Origin: Streptomyces spinoverrucosus
GTDB lineage: Bacteria; Actinomycetota; Actinomycetes; Streptomycetales; Streptomycetaceae
NCBI RefSeq assembly: GCF_015712165.1
Contig: NZ_JADPZX010000001.1
Coordinates: 2,294,001 to 2,358,000 of the forward strand
Length of the DNA: 64,000 bases
Reading direction: 5' to 3'
Positions 19,235-30,151 of the stretch are shown here, piece by piece. Under the pieces are notes generated by a model. That model searched no databases, had not been told where the DNA came from, and saw only the letters and a list, made by a program, of their open reading frames with translations. How positions within the stretch are numbered: the stretch's first letter is position 1; every line of letters begins with the position of its first letter. The translations under genes and the position numbers were made by a program.

Positions 19235-21178
19235 CTACCCCTCCTCCGCGTCCCCCTTGGTCAGCCGCGTGATCCCGGCGATCCGGTACGCGTCCGCCTC
19301 CTCCAGCGTCTCCCGCTCCAGCAACGCCTCCGCCAGCGCGTCCAGTCGGCCGCGGTGGTCGCGCAGCTTGCGGCAGGCCTCCTCGTAGCACTCGTCGACG
19401 ATGCGCCGCATCTCGCCGTCGATCACGTCCAGCGTCTGCGGCGCCGCCGCCAGCCCGTACGCCTGCTGCGCGTCGTTCGGCAGTGCCGACAGCCGGCCCA
19501 CCTGCCGGCTCATGCCCCAGCGGGCGACCATCCCGCGCGCGATGTTGGTGACCTGCTCCAGGTCGCTCTCCGAGCCGGTGGTGATGACCTCGTAGACGAC
19601 GTGTTCCGCCGCCATCCCGCCCAGCGCGCCGATGATCCGGCCACGCAGGTACTCCTCGGTGTACGCGTACTTGTCCGATTCCGGTGTCGACAGCGTCACG
19701 CCCAGCGCCCTCCCGCGCGGCACGATGGTGATCTTGCGGACGGGGTCGGCGCCGGGCTGCAGCATGCCCAGCAGGGCGTGCCCGCTCTCGTGGTAGGCGG
19801 TGCGGCGGCGTTCCTCCACCGGCATCACCAGCGCGCGTTCGGCACCCAGTTGGACCTTCTCCAGCGCCTCCGACAGGTCGGACTGCGTCACCCTCTGCTG
19901 CCCCCGTTTGACCGCGAGCAGGGCGGCCTCGTTGGCGAGGTTGGCCAGTTCGGCGCCGGTCATTCCCGGGGTCGTACGGGCGACTCGGGCGAGGTCGACG
20001 TCCGGGCCGAGCGGGATCTCCCGGGTGTGGATCCGCAGGATGGCCTCCCGGCCGCCCCGGTCCGGCGGCGAGACGTTGACGATCCGGTCGAACCGGCCGG
20101 GGCGGGTCAGGGCGGGGTCCAGGACGTCCGCGCGGTTGGTCGCGGCGATCACGATCACGCCCTCGGAGCCCGAGAAGCCGTCCATTTCGGTCAGGATCTG
20201 GTTCAGGGTCTGCTCACGCTCGTCGTGCCCGCCCATGGCGGCCCCGCCGCCGCGGGCCCGGCCGATGGTGTCGATCTCGTCGATGAAGATGATCGACGGT
20301 GCCACTTTCCGCGCCTCGGCGAACAGTTCCCGCACCCGGGACGCGCCCACGCCGACGATCATCTCGATGAACTCCGACGCGGACGCCGAGAAGAACGGCA
20401 CCCCCGCCTCTCCCGCCACGGCCCGCGCGAGCAGTGTCTTGCCGGTGCCGGGCGGACCGGCGAGCAGCACACCGCGCGGCATCTTGGCGCCCATCCGCCA
20501 GTAGGCGTCCGGGTTCTTCAGGAAGTCGACGACGTCGTTGAGCTCACCTTCCACCTCGTCGATGCCCGCCACGTCCGCGAACGTCGTCCGCTTCTCCCCC
20601 GGCTCCAACTCGACCGGCTTGGGCGGCGGCTTGCGCCCGAACATGCCGGCCGCCCCGCCCATACCCGTTCTCATCCGCCGCGCGATGAAGACCCACAGCA
20701 CGACGAGCAGCAGCAGCGGCGCCAGCGAGATCAGCAGGTTGGTCAGCAGGCCGCGCTGCTGGACGACCGGCTCCGCGGTGACCGTGACGTTGTGCCTGGT
20801 CAGGTCCTCCCAGAGCTGATCGTCCGCGAAGGCGGGCCGCTGCGTCTTGAACCGGGTGTAGGTGCCCTCGTCCTCGGGATTGTCCTGGGCCTTCTTCAGC
20901 TGGCCCTGGATCGCGTCGCCCTTGGAGTAGATCTTGCTGACGTTGCCGTCGTCGACCTGCCTGCTGAACTCCGTGTACGAGATCGTCGGCTCCTCCTCGT
21001 CGAGGAGCGACAGCACGAGGTTGGCGATCAGGAACACCACCAGTGCGGTGACGACGAGGCTCCACCAGCCGCCGCGCATCCTCCGCCCGCCGGGCGCGGG
21101 CTTCTGCGGCTCCTCGGGCGCGCCCTCGGTGCGCCAGGGCTGGTCCGGCGACTTGCGGGGAGGCGCGGCGTTGCTCAT
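19235..21178 (-). CDS. ftsH: ATP-dependent zinc metalloprotease FtsH
   Basis: FtsH degrades misassembled membrane proteins and some regulators. The 647-aa protein has an N-terminal membrane helix (about residues 40-60), an extracytoplasmic domain, a second helix (about 148-168), an AAA+ module with Walker A GPPGTGKT, the pore motif [13 protein letters not shown], the SRH region [12 protein letters not shown] and the M41 zinc site HESGHALLG. It is about the length of a standard FtsH without a long C-terminal tail. It is transcribed after ffh but is separated from it by a strong hairpin. Confidence 0.96.
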   Translation of the reverse strand: MSNAAPPRKSPDQPWRTEGAPEEPQKPAPGGRRMRGGWWSLVVTALVVFLIANLVLSLLDEEEPTISYTEFSRQVDDGNVSKIYSKGDAIQGQLKKAQDNPEDEGTYTRFKTQRPAFADDQLWEDLTRHNVTVTAEPVVQQRGLLTNLLISLAPLLLLVVLWVFIARRMRTGMGGAAGMFGRKPPPKPVELEPGEKRTTFADVAGIDEVEGELNDVVDFLKNPDAYWRMGAKMPRGVLLAGPPGTGKTLLARAVAGEAGVPFFSASASEFIEMIVGVGASRVRELFAEARKVAPSIIFIDEIDTIGRARGGGAAMGGHDEREQTLNQILTEMDGFSGSEGVIVIAATNRADVLDPALTRPGRFDRIVNVSPPDRGGREAILRIHTREIPLGPDVDLARVARTTPGMTGAELANLANEAALLAVKRGQQRVTQSDLSEALEKVQLGAERALVMPVEERRRTAYHESGHALLGMLQPGADPVRKITIVPRGRALGVTLSTPESDKYAYTEEYLRGRIIGALGGMAAEHVVYEVITTGSESDLEQVTNIARGMVARWGMSRQVGRLSALPNDAQQAYGLAAAPQTLDVIDGEMRRIVDECYEEACRKLRDHRGRLDALAEALLERETLEEADAYRIAGITRLTKGDAEEG

Positions 21179-21221
21179 ATCGGGACGTTACGACACACCG
21201 GCCCCGCAAGCATGTGCGGAT

Positions 21222-21267
21222 ACGGCGCCGGGGGCACCCCCGCGGAGAGGGGCGCCCCCGGCGCCGT
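21222..21267 (-). terminator. 14-bp perfect hairpin between ffh and ftsH
   Basis: Arms 21222-21235 (ACGGCGCCGGGGGC) and 21254-21267 are exact complements around an 18-bp loop, 60 bp past the ffh stop and just before the ftsH start. This very stable stem is the best terminator candidate in the core region. Confidence 0.8.
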
Positions 21268-21326
21268 AGATACAACCAGCCGCGGCAACGACCAGCCAAG
21301 GCAAGAACCAGTCGCGGCGAGAACCG

Positions 21327-22877
21327 TTAGCCCATGAACTTCTTGAACTCGTCCGGCAGCTCGAAGTCCTGACCGCCCTGCTGCGGCAGCCCGAAGGCGC
21401 CTCCGCCCTGAGCGGCGGCCGCGCGGCGGGCGGCCTCCTCCTGCTCCTGCTGCTTGCGCTTCATGGGGTTGCCGGAGCGCTGCTTGCCCTTGGCCTTCTT
21501 CTGCTGCTTCTTCTGCCGGCCGGGGCCGCCGCCCATGCCCGGCATCCCGGGCATACCCGGCATGCCGCCGCCCTGGGCCATGCGGGACATCATCTTGCGA
21601 GCCTCGAAGAACCGTTCGACCAGGTTCTTCACCGCACTGACCTCGACACCGGAACCGCGGGCGATACGGGCGCGCCGCGAGCCGTTGATGATCATCGGGT
21701 CCTGGCGCTCGCCCGGGGTCATCGACTTGATGATCGCGGCGGTGCGGTCGACGTCCCGCTCGTCGAGGTTCTGGATCTGGTCCTTGATCTGGCCCATGCC
21801 GGGCAGCATGCCGAGCAGCTTGGAGATGGAGCCCATCTTCCTGACCTGCTCCATCTGGGCCAGGAAGTCGTCGAGGGTGAAGTCCTGGCCCTTCTTGGAG
21901 GCCAGCTTCTCGGCCATCTTCTGGGCTTCGGCCTGGTCGAAGGTCTTCTCCGCCTGCTCGATCAGGGTGAGCAGGTCACCCATGTCGAGGATGCGGGAGG
22001 CCATCCGGTCCGGGTGGAAGGCGTCGAAGTCGTCGAGCTTCTCGCCGTTCGACGCGAACATGATCGGCTTGCCGGTGATCTGGCGGATCGACAGCGCGGC
22101 ACCACCGCGGGCGTCACCGTCGAGCTTGGAGAGCACCACACCGTCGAAGCCGACGCCGTCGCGGAAGGCCTCGGCGGTGTTGACGGCGTCCTGACCGATC
22201 ATCGCGTCGACGACGAACAGGATCTCGTCCGGCGAGACCGCGTCCCGGATGTCCGCGGCCTGCTGCATCATCTCCTGGTCGATACCCAGGCGGCCGGCGG
22301 TGTCCACGATCACGATGTCGTGGACCTTCGACTTCGCGAAGTCGATGGAGTCCTTGGCGACCTTGATCGGGTCACCGACGCCGTTGCCCGGCTCCGGCGC
22401 GAAGACGGCCACACCCGCGCGGTCGGCGACGACACTGAGCTGGTTGACCGCGTTGGGACGCTGCAGGTCGGCGGCGACCAGCAGCGGCGAGTGGCCCTGC
22501 TCCTGGAGCCACTTGCCGAGCTTGCCCGCGAGGGTGGTCTTACCGGCACCCTGCAGACCCGCCAGCATGATCACGGTGGGCGGCTGCTTCGCGAAGCGCA
22601 GCCGCCGGGTCTCGCCGCCGAGGATCGTCACGAGCTCGTCGTTGACGATCTTCAGGACCTGCTGGGCCGGGTTCAGCGCCTTGGAGACCTCGGCGCCGAG
22701 GGCCCGCTCCTTGACGTTCTTGATGAAGCTCCGGACGACCGGCAACGCCACGTCCGCTTCGAGGAGCGCGATCCGGATCTCGCGCGCGGTGGCGTCGATG
22801 TCCGCTTCGGAGAGCCGTCCCTTGCCACGCAGGTTCTTGAAAGTCGCTGAGAGGCGATCGGAGAGAGTATCGAACAC
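21327..22877 (-). CDS. ffh: Signal recognition particle protein Ffh
   Basis: Ffh binds 4.5S RNA and nascent signal sequences and docks with FtsY. The 516-aa protein has the N domain (MFDTLSDRLSATFKNL), the G domain with GLQGAGKTTLAGKL, DTAGRLGIDQEMM and LSKLDGDARGG, and a Met-rich M domain with GMPGMPGMPGMGGGPG followed by a Lys-rich stretch. GTG 22877 matches the family start; an in-frame codon 66 bp upstream adds no conserved sequence. Confidence 0.96.
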   Translation of the reverse strand: MFDTLSDRLSATFKNLRGKGRLSEADIDATAREIRIALLEADVALPVVRSFIKNVKERALGAEVSKALNPAQQVLKIVNDELVTILGGETRRLRFAKQPPTVIMLAGLQGAGKTTLAGKLGKWLQEQGHSPLLVAADLQRPNAVNQLSVVADRAGVAVFAPEPGNGVGDPIKVAKDSIDFAKSKVHDIVIVDTAGRLGIDQEMMQQAADIRDAVSPDEILFVVDAMIGQDAVNTAEAFRDGVGFDGVVLSKLDGDARGGAALSIRQITGKPIMFASNGEKLDDFDAFHPDRMASRILDMGDLLTLIEQAEKTFDQAEAQKMAEKLASKKGQDFTLDDFLAQMEQVRKMGSISKLLGMLPGMGQIKDQIQNLDERDVDRTAAIIKSMTPGERQDPMIINGSRRARIARGSGVEVSAVKNLVERFFEARKMMSRMAQGGGMPGMPGMPGMGGGPGRQKKQQKKAKGKQRSGNPMKRKQQEQEEAARRAAAAQGGGAFGLPQQGGQDFELPDEFKKFMG

Positions 22878-22959
22878 GGCGCTCGCGGTCCTCAGGGTCG
22901 GTGGCTGGCGGATGAATCGCCCTCCAGGGTATCCCGGCTCCACTGGAGCGGGTCACGGG

Positions 22960-25404
22960 TCAGCCGCGCAAGGTCTCCTCCAGCTTCCGCGTCACGGACG
23001 CCGCCTCCTCCCCGGGCAGGGGCGCGCCCTCCGGCCCTGTGACATAGAACGCGTCGACGGCGTTCGCGCCCAGCGTCGACACATGCGCACTGCGCACGCG
23101 TACCCCCGCGTCCTCCAGCGCGCTCCCGATCCGGAAGAGCAGCCCCGGCGCGTCCTGGGCGCGCACCTCGATCACCGTGGCGAAGCGGGACGCGGCCGAG
23201 GCGACCGTCACGCGCGGCGGGGGTGCGACAACGCCCCGGCGGCGCGGGTACGCGGCGTCGCGTTCGGCGAGGCGGCCGGCGATGTCCAGGGTGCCGTCCA
23301 GCGCGCGGACCAGGTCGGCGCGGAGCCGGGCGGCCTGGGGCAGGGAGCCGTACTCGGCGGCGACCCGCCAGTCGAGCAGCAGCACCGAGCCCTCGACGCC
23401 GTCCGGCAGCTGAAGGGCCCGCAGCTCGGCCGTGCGGACGGTCAGGCGGTGCATGGCGAGGACACCGGAGACGGCGGGCAGCACACCCGGCTGGTCCGGT
23501 ACGGCGATGACGAGCTCCACACCGAGTGGCTCGGGCTCGCCGGAGGCCTCCTCGGTCGGCACCTCGGTCTGCGCCCGCAGCGCCAGCACCGGGCTGCCCG
23601 TCGCGATGGCCTCGATGGCGAGCCGCTCCTGCTCTGCGGTGGGCGCGGCGGCCTCAGGGTCGGCCGGGGCGTCCCCGGCGAGCACGGCCGAGACCCGTTT
23701 CACCAGGTCGGCGACGAGCGAACCCCGCCAGGACGACCAGGCGGCCGGCCCGGTGGCCAGCGCGTCGGCCTCGGTCAGCGCGTGCAGCAACTCCAGCGTG
23801 CCCTGCGAGCCGACCGCCTCGGCGACCGAGCGCACGGTGGCGGGGTCCTCCAGGTCACGCCGGGTGGCGGTCTCGATGAGCAGCAGGTGATGGCGTACGA
23901 GGGTGGCGATGACGGTCACGTCGGTGCGGTCGAAGCCGATCCGGCTCGCCACGTCACGCGCGATGATCTCGCCCGCGACCGAGTGGTCGCCGGGCCAGCC
24001 CTTGCCGATGTCGTGCAGCAGCGCGGCGACCAGCAGCAGGTCGGGACGGCTGACCCGGCGCGTGAACTCGGAGGCGCGGACGGCGGTCTCGATGAGATGC
24101 CGGTCGACGGTCCAGAGGTGCACGGCGTTGCGCTGCGGCCGGCAGCGCACCCGCTCCCAGTCGGGAATGAGCCGGGTGATCAGGCCCTCGGCCTCCAGCG
24201 CCTCCCAGACCTCGACGGTCGGGCGGCCGGAGCCCAGCAGCGTCACGAGCTGCTCGCGTGCCTCGGCGGGCCAGGGCGTGGGCAGAGGGCGCACGCCGGC
24301 CGCCATGCGCCGGACGGCGTGCAGGGAGAGCGGCAGTCCGGCCTGAGCGGCGGCGGCCGCGGCGCGCAGGGGGAGCACGGGGTCGCGATCGGGGCGCGCG
24401 GCACGGGCGAGCACCACCTCGCCGTCCTGCTCCACCACTCCCTCGGCCAGCGGGGAGCGTTCGGCGACCTGCTTTCCGCCGCCCAGCATGGAGCGCAGAC
24501 GCGGCCGCACGGCGCGGGACCGCAGCACGCGGCCCACCTCACGCCAGGTGACATCGCTGGCGTAGGAGATGACCCGCGCCGCCTCGTACACCTGCCGCAG
24601 CAGCGTGTCGGCGTCGAGCAGGCCCAGCTCGCCCGCGACCTGGTCCTGTTCCTGCAGGGCGAGCCGGTCGGTGGCGCGTCCGGTGGCGAGGTGCAGGGCG
24701 TCACGGACGTCGAGCAGCCTGCGCCGGGCGTCGTCGAGGCCCTCGCGCGGGGCGTCGGCCAGCCAGGAGGCGGCGACGGCACGCAGCGCGGTGGCGTCGC
24801 GGAGGCCGCCGCGGGCCTCCTTGAGGTCGGGCTCCAGCAGGTACTGCAGCTCGCCCTGTCGTTCGGCGCGTTCGGCGCAGAGTTCCTGGAGCTCGGGGAG
24901 ACGTTTCGGCGCCTGGTTGCGCCAGTCGGCGAGGACCGCCGTGCGCAGTCCCGCCGTCAGGCCGAGGTCGCCCGCGATGTGGCGGGCGTCCAGGAGCCCG
25001 AGCTGGACCTTCAGATCCTCCCCGGCCGTCCTGCGGGCCTCGGCCGGCGTGCGCACGGAGTGGTCGAGGGCCAGGCCGAGGTCCCACACCGGGTACCAGA
25101 TGCGGTCGGCGAGGGCGGCGATGGCGGCGGAGTCGCCCCCGTCGTGCAGCAGCAGGAGGTCCAGGTCGCTGCGGGGGGACAGCTCACCCCGGCCGTAGCC
25201 GCCGACCGCGACGAGGGAGACGCCGCGAGGCCCTTCGGCCCCCGCGCCGAACAGCCCCGCCAGCCAGTCGTCGGTCAGCTCGGCGAGGGCGGCACGGCGC
25301 GGCGGCCCGGACCGCGCCCCCTCCGTGAGGAGGCGCAGCCGGGCCGCCGCGTAGCCGCTGGGTCCCGAGTCCTCTGCTTCCGCCGTTACGTCCGTACTCG
25401 TCAC
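22960..25404 (-). CDS. glnD: PII nucleotidyltransferase/nucleotidyl-removing enzyme GlnD
   Basis: GlnD modifies the PII protein according to glutamine; in Streptomyces it adenylylates GlnK at Tyr51. The 814-aa protein has an N-terminal nucleotidyltransferase (VAVGGYGRGELSPRSDLDLL, with the G-G and DxD residues), an HD domain (LLVAALLHDIGKGWPGDHS) and two C-terminal ACT domains (AVPDQPGVLPAVSGVL and RAQDAPGLLFRIGSAL). GTG 25404 is chosen because AGGAG lies about eight bases upstream. It follows glnK by 25 bp in the amtB-glnK-glnD operon. Confidence 0.95.
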   Translation of the reverse strand: MTSTDVTAEAEDSGPSGYAAARLRLLTEGARSGPPRRAALAELTDDWLAGLFGAGAEGPRGVSLVAVGGYGRGELSPRSDLDLLLLHDGGDSAAIAALADRIWYPVWDLGLALDHSVRTPAEARRTAGEDLKVQLGLLDARHIAGDLGLTAGLRTAVLADWRNQAPKRLPELQELCAERAERQGELQYLLEPDLKEARGGLRDATALRAVAASWLADAPREGLDDARRRLLDVRDALHLATGRATDRLALQEQDQVAGELGLLDADTLLRQVYEAARVISYASDVTWREVGRVLRSRAVRPRLRSMLGGGKQVAERSPLAEGVVEQDGEVVLARAARPDRDPVLPLRAAAAAAQAGLPLSLHAVRRMAAGVRPLPTPWPAEAREQLVTLLGSGRPTVEVWEALEAEGLITRLIPDWERVRCRPQRNAVHLWTVDRHLIETAVRASEFTRRVSRPDLLLVAALLHDIGKGWPGDHSVAGEIIARDVASRIGFDRTDVTVIATLVRHHLLLIETATRRDLEDPATVRSVAEAVGSQGTLELLHALTEADALATGPAAWSSWRGSLVADLVKRVSAVLAGDAPADPEAAAPTAEQERLAIEAIATGSPVLALRAQTEVPTEEASGEPEPLGVELVIAVPDQPGVLPAVSGVLAMHRLTVRTAELRALQLPDGVEGSVLLLDWRVAAEYGSLPQAARLRADLVRALDGTLDIAGRLAERDAAYPRRRGVVAPPPRVTVASAASRFATVIEVRAQDAPGLLFRIGSALEDAGVRVRSAHVSTLGANAVDAFYVTGPEGAPLPGEEAASVTRKLEETLRG

Positions 25405-25429
25405 CCAGCGACTCCTGTTCTTCTCAGTG

Positions 25430-27105
<1,676 letters not shown>

Positions 27106-27225
27106 CGGCGTCTCCTCGTCGTTGGATACGGCCCCGTGCGGGCGAAGCCATGAGCGGTCATGAGGGGTGGGCCGGTTATGCGCCACGAGATTGGCGCAGC
27201 GCCGTTTCGGTGGAAGCCCCTCGTT

Positions 27226-27261
27226 GTTTCGCCGCGGTGACGAAGGCGCCCTGCGTGTTAC
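27226..27261 (-). promoter_or_regulatory. Putative GlnR binding site upstream of amtB
   Basis: On the minus strand the spacing GTCAC-N6-GAAAC (27241 to 27226) matches a GlnR half-box exactly, and another GTAAC lies 20 bp upstream (27261-27257). GlnR boxes are two such direct repeats with 22-bp phasing, so the second half here is imperfect. GlnR is the global nitrogen regulator that activates amtB-glnK-glnD in Streptomyces. Confidence 0.6.
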
Positions 27262-27444
27262 GCGTCGATGAACTGCCTGCTGCCGGGCTGCGCGATCGTT
27301 ATCGTGGCGCAACCTTCCGTGGATCCCTGCGCGGACGACGCGGACCGGCCGCGGGCGGCCTTCCGATGACCTGGCACGGGGGAGCCGAGTCGGGCAGTTC
27401 GGGAGGGCCGGCCGCGGCCGGAGTCAGAGGTTTCGGCGCTGTGC

Positions 27445-28920
27445 TCAGACCGCCTCGGCGGTCTCCGGAAGCTCGACGGCGAGCTTGTCGGTGAGGTCCA
27501 CGACCTCGGCGATGTCACCGAAGTCACGGGCGGCGGTGTCGACGGTCTTTCGAATACGAGTGTTGACACGCTCGGAACGGACGTTCTTGGCGACCGACAT
27601 GGCCCGGTCGGCGAACACGGCGCTCTGCTCGGGCTCCCGCTGGAGCAGGTGCACGGTGGCCATGCCGATGAGATTGAGCGCGTACGACCGCTGGTGCTCG
27701 GTGTCCTGCGCGAACAGCTCCACGGCCCGCCGCATCAGCGGCTCGGCCATGGAGGCGTAGGCGGGGCTGCGCCCGGCGACATAGGCGAGGTCGCGGAAGG
27801 AGTGGCTGTTCTCGGCGTACAGCTCGGCCTCGGAGAAGAAGCGGATCCAGTCCGGGTCCGGCTCGTCCCAGTCGTCGGCGTCGGTGAAGGTGTCCTCGGC
27901 CATCCGCACGGCCCGCTTGCACTTGCCGGGCTGGCCCATGTTGGCGTACGCGCGGGCCTCCATCGCATACAGCATCGACTGGGTGCGCGGGCTCGCGCAG
28001 TCCCGGCTGCCGTACTGCGCGAGGTGGAGCAGCTCCAGGGCGTCGTCGGGCCGCCCGAGGTGGATCATCTGGCGGCTCATGCTGGAGAGGATGTACGAGC
28101 CGAGCGGCTTGTCGCCGGCCTCCTTGGCGGCGTGCAGGGCGAGCACGAAGTACTTCTGCGCGGTGGGCTGGAGCCCCACGTCGTACGACATCCAGCCGGC
28201 CAGCTCGGCCAGCTCGGCGGCGACCTTGAACAGCTTGCGGGTGGTGGCCTCGGGCTGGGGCTCCTGGAGCAGGTCGGTCACCTCGTGCAGCTGGCCGACG
28301 ACCGCCTTGCGGCGCAGGCCGCCGCCGCACTGGGCGTCCCACTGGCGGAACATCACCGTGGTGGACTCCAACAGGTCCAGCTCCGGCTTGGACAACCGCC
28401 CCCGCGCGCGGGTGGACGGCACCGACGCGGGCTCGGGCCGTGGTCCGGGCGGCGCGGGGACCAGCCAGCGCTGCAGGGGCTCGATCAGGGCCGGGCCGGC
28501 GGACAGGGCGAGCGAGGTGCCGAGGAAGCCGCGGCGGGCCAGCATCAGGTCGCTGCGCGAGAACTCGCCGAGCAGGGCGATCGTCTGCGGGCCCGTCCAG
28601 GGCAGGTCGACGCCGGTGGTGGAGGGCGTCTGGCGGGCGGTGCGCAGGCCGAGGTCCTCGATGGAGACGACGCAGCCGAACCGCTCGGAGAACAGCTCGG
28701 ACAGGATCCTGGGGATCGGCTCGCGCGGGTTCTCGCCGTCCAGCCAGCGGCGTACCCGGGAGGTGTCGGTGGAGATGTGGTTGGCGCCCAACTGGCGTGC
28801 TCTGCGGTTCACTTGACGGGCCAGCTCGCCCTTCGACCAGCCGCTGCGCACGAACCACGAGCCCAACAGCTCGTTCGGGCGCTTCTCAGCGTTCGTCCCG
28901 CCTCCGCCGTTGTCGCCCAC
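27445..28920 (-). CDS. nsdA: NsdA-family negative regulator of development and antibiotic production
   Basis: In S. coelicolor, loss of nsdA increases sporulation and antibiotic production. The protein here (about 491 aa) has ELARQVNRRARQLGANHIST and RVRRWLDGENPREPIP, an XRE-like DNA-binding region, followed by a mostly helical TPR-like part (LGSYILSSMSRQMIHLGRPD, AEPLMRRAVELFAQD). Identification rests on the N-terminal region and on its position next to amtB. GTG 28920 is the probable start; a codon 45 bp upstream is also possible. Confidence 0.85.
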   Translation of the reverse strand: MGDNGGGGTNAEKRPNELLGSWFVRSGWSKGELARQVNRRARQLGANHISTDTSRVRRWLDGENPREPIPRILSELFSERFGCVVSIEDLGLRTARQTPSTTGVDLPWTGPQTIALLGEFSRSDLMLARRGFLGTSLALSAGPALIEPLQRWLVPAPPGPRPEPASVPSTRARGRLSKPELDLLESTTVMFRQWDAQCGGGLRRKAVVGQLHEVTDLLQEPQPEATTRKLFKVAAELAELAGWMSYDVGLQPTAQKYFVLALHAAKEAGDKPLGSYILSSMSRQMIHLGRPDDALELLHLAQYGSRDCASPRTQSMLYAMEARAYANMGQPGKCKRAVRMAEDTFTDADDWDEPDPDWIRFFSEAELYAENSHSFRDLAYVAGRSPAYASMAEPLMRRAVELFAQDTEHQRSYALNLIGMATVHLLQREPEQSAVFADRAMSVAKNVRSERVNTRIRKTVDTAARDFGDIAEVVDLTDKLAVELPETAEAV

Positions 28921-29364
28921 TGGAACGCCCCCATCCCTCAGATCACCTGTCACCAAGTGCGCCAAGCCTTATCAGAATGCCCGTCGGTTCAGCCCCCGTC
29001 CGGCACTTCTCAGCCTTCGAACGAGGAGCCGTCTTGCCTCCGGCATACCCACCGGCGCATGTGCCCCCGGTTGCCGTGCACACACGGTAATCCTACGATC
29101 ACCGACCCGGCCACGGCGATTGCGGAAACGCCACCATTCGCCACCCCTTCGAATGAACTACCGGTCCCCTCCGCACGATTCACTTGACATAGGACGGACG
29201 GAAATGGGCGGACGGGTGCACGCAGGGGCGCGTGTTCCCGAGCGCGCCACCCGGGTTGCTTCCGGAAGCCGTCTGGACCGCGCCACAGCGGGAAGTCGGG
29301 AACGGAGAGTCACGTTCTGATTCCGTCTCGTAACCACCGGTGCGTCGGACCCGTTGGAGGGGGC
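28921..29364. other. Divergent intergenic region nsdA/prim-pol
   Basis: The region holds the start regions of two divergent genes. A TTGACA hexamer lies at about 29183 but has no convincing -10 element at the right distance. I see no open frame with coding character and no RNA gene. Confidence 0.5.
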
Positions 29365-30027
29365 ATGGGCTTCACGATCGGCAGCAGTCGGGGGATCCGC
29401 GACATCCGGTCCGGCTCGCGCCGCCGCGGCCGCTCGTCGGATTGCACCGCCGTGGCGGAGTACACCGGGCTGTGGGGCTGGGACGTCGTCCCGGGCGCCC
29501 GGGCCGCCGCGGGCGTCTGTTCCTGCGGGCGCCCGGAGTGCCGGGCGCCCGGCGCGCATCCGCTGGACTTCGCGTCGGAGGTGCCGGCGGGAGCGACGCT
29601 GGACGAGGTGACCAAGTCCTGGGCGGAGCTCCCGGGCGCGGCGGTGATGCTGCCGGTCGGGCGGGCGTTCGACGTGATCGAGGTGGCCGAATCCGCCGGG
29701 CGACGGGCCCTGGTCCGGCTGGAGCGCATGGGCCTGCCCCTCGGCCCCGTCACCGCCACCCCCGATGGCCGCGCCCACTTCCTCGTCGCCCCCGGCTCCA
29801 CGTCCGAGCTGCCCGCGCTGCTGTACCGGATGGGTTGGGACGACACGCATCTCGACCTGCGCGGCCTCGGCCCCGGTACGCACATCACGGCCCCACCCTC
29901 CGACCGCGCGGGCCTCGGCCCGGTGCGCTGGCTGCGCCCGCCGGACCTGGACTCGGCCCGGAAGCCGCCGACGGCACGGTTGCTGCTGGGAACGCTGGCC
30001 TACGTGGCGCACCGGTCGCGGGCGTAG
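29365..30027 (+). CDS. Bifunctional DNA primase/polymerase (prim-pol) domain protein
   Basis: The 220-aa protein resembles the N-terminal prim-pol domain of actinobacterial replication proteins: VAEYTGLWGWDVVPGAR, the Cys-containing CSCGRPECRAPGAHP zinc-like loop, then a conserved WAELPGAAVMLPVGRAFDVI. Stand-alone copies are common in Streptomyces at this site, and catalytic competence is uncertain because acidic metal ligands are sparse (FDVIEVAE). GGAGGGGGC directly precedes the ATG. It converges on ftsY. Confidence 0.83.
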   Translation: MGFTIGSSRGIRDIRSGSRRRGRSSDCTAVAEYTGLWGWDVVPGARAAAGVCSCGRPECRAPGAHPLDFASEVPAGATLDEVTKSWAELPGAAVMLPVGRAFDVIEVAESAGRRALVRLERMGLPLGPVTATPDGRAHFLVAPGSTSELPALLYRMGWDDTHLDLRGLGPGTHITAPPSDRAGLGPVRWLRPPDLDSARKPPTARLLLGTLAYVAHRSRA

Positions 30028-30087
30028 TCGTACACGACAACAGCACGTGCACAGCCGCACACAGCCGTACACGGCCCGTACACAGCG

Positions 30088-30125
30088 AAGCGCCCGTCCC
30101 CGATGACGTCTCGGGGCGGGCGCTT
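30088..30125. terminator. Bidirectional terminator between prim-pol gene and ftsY
   Basis: AAGCGCCCG-T-CCCCGA (from 30088) pairs with TCGGGGCGGGCGCTT (to 30125), with one bulged T. The stem of about 15 bp sits midway between the convergent ends (30027 and 30152) and can serve both strands. Confidence 0.75.
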
Positions 30126-30151
30126 CTTGGTGTGCGGGTTTCCGTCGGTGC

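Noticed and set aside
19204..19248. Terminator between the methyltransferase gene and ftsH
   Set aside because: Only a short GGGGCCC core pairs; the rest is mismatched, so it is too weak to list.
29183..29215. Promoter beginning with TTGACA upstream of the prim-pol gene
   Set aside because: No acceptable -10 element occurs 16-18 bp downstream.
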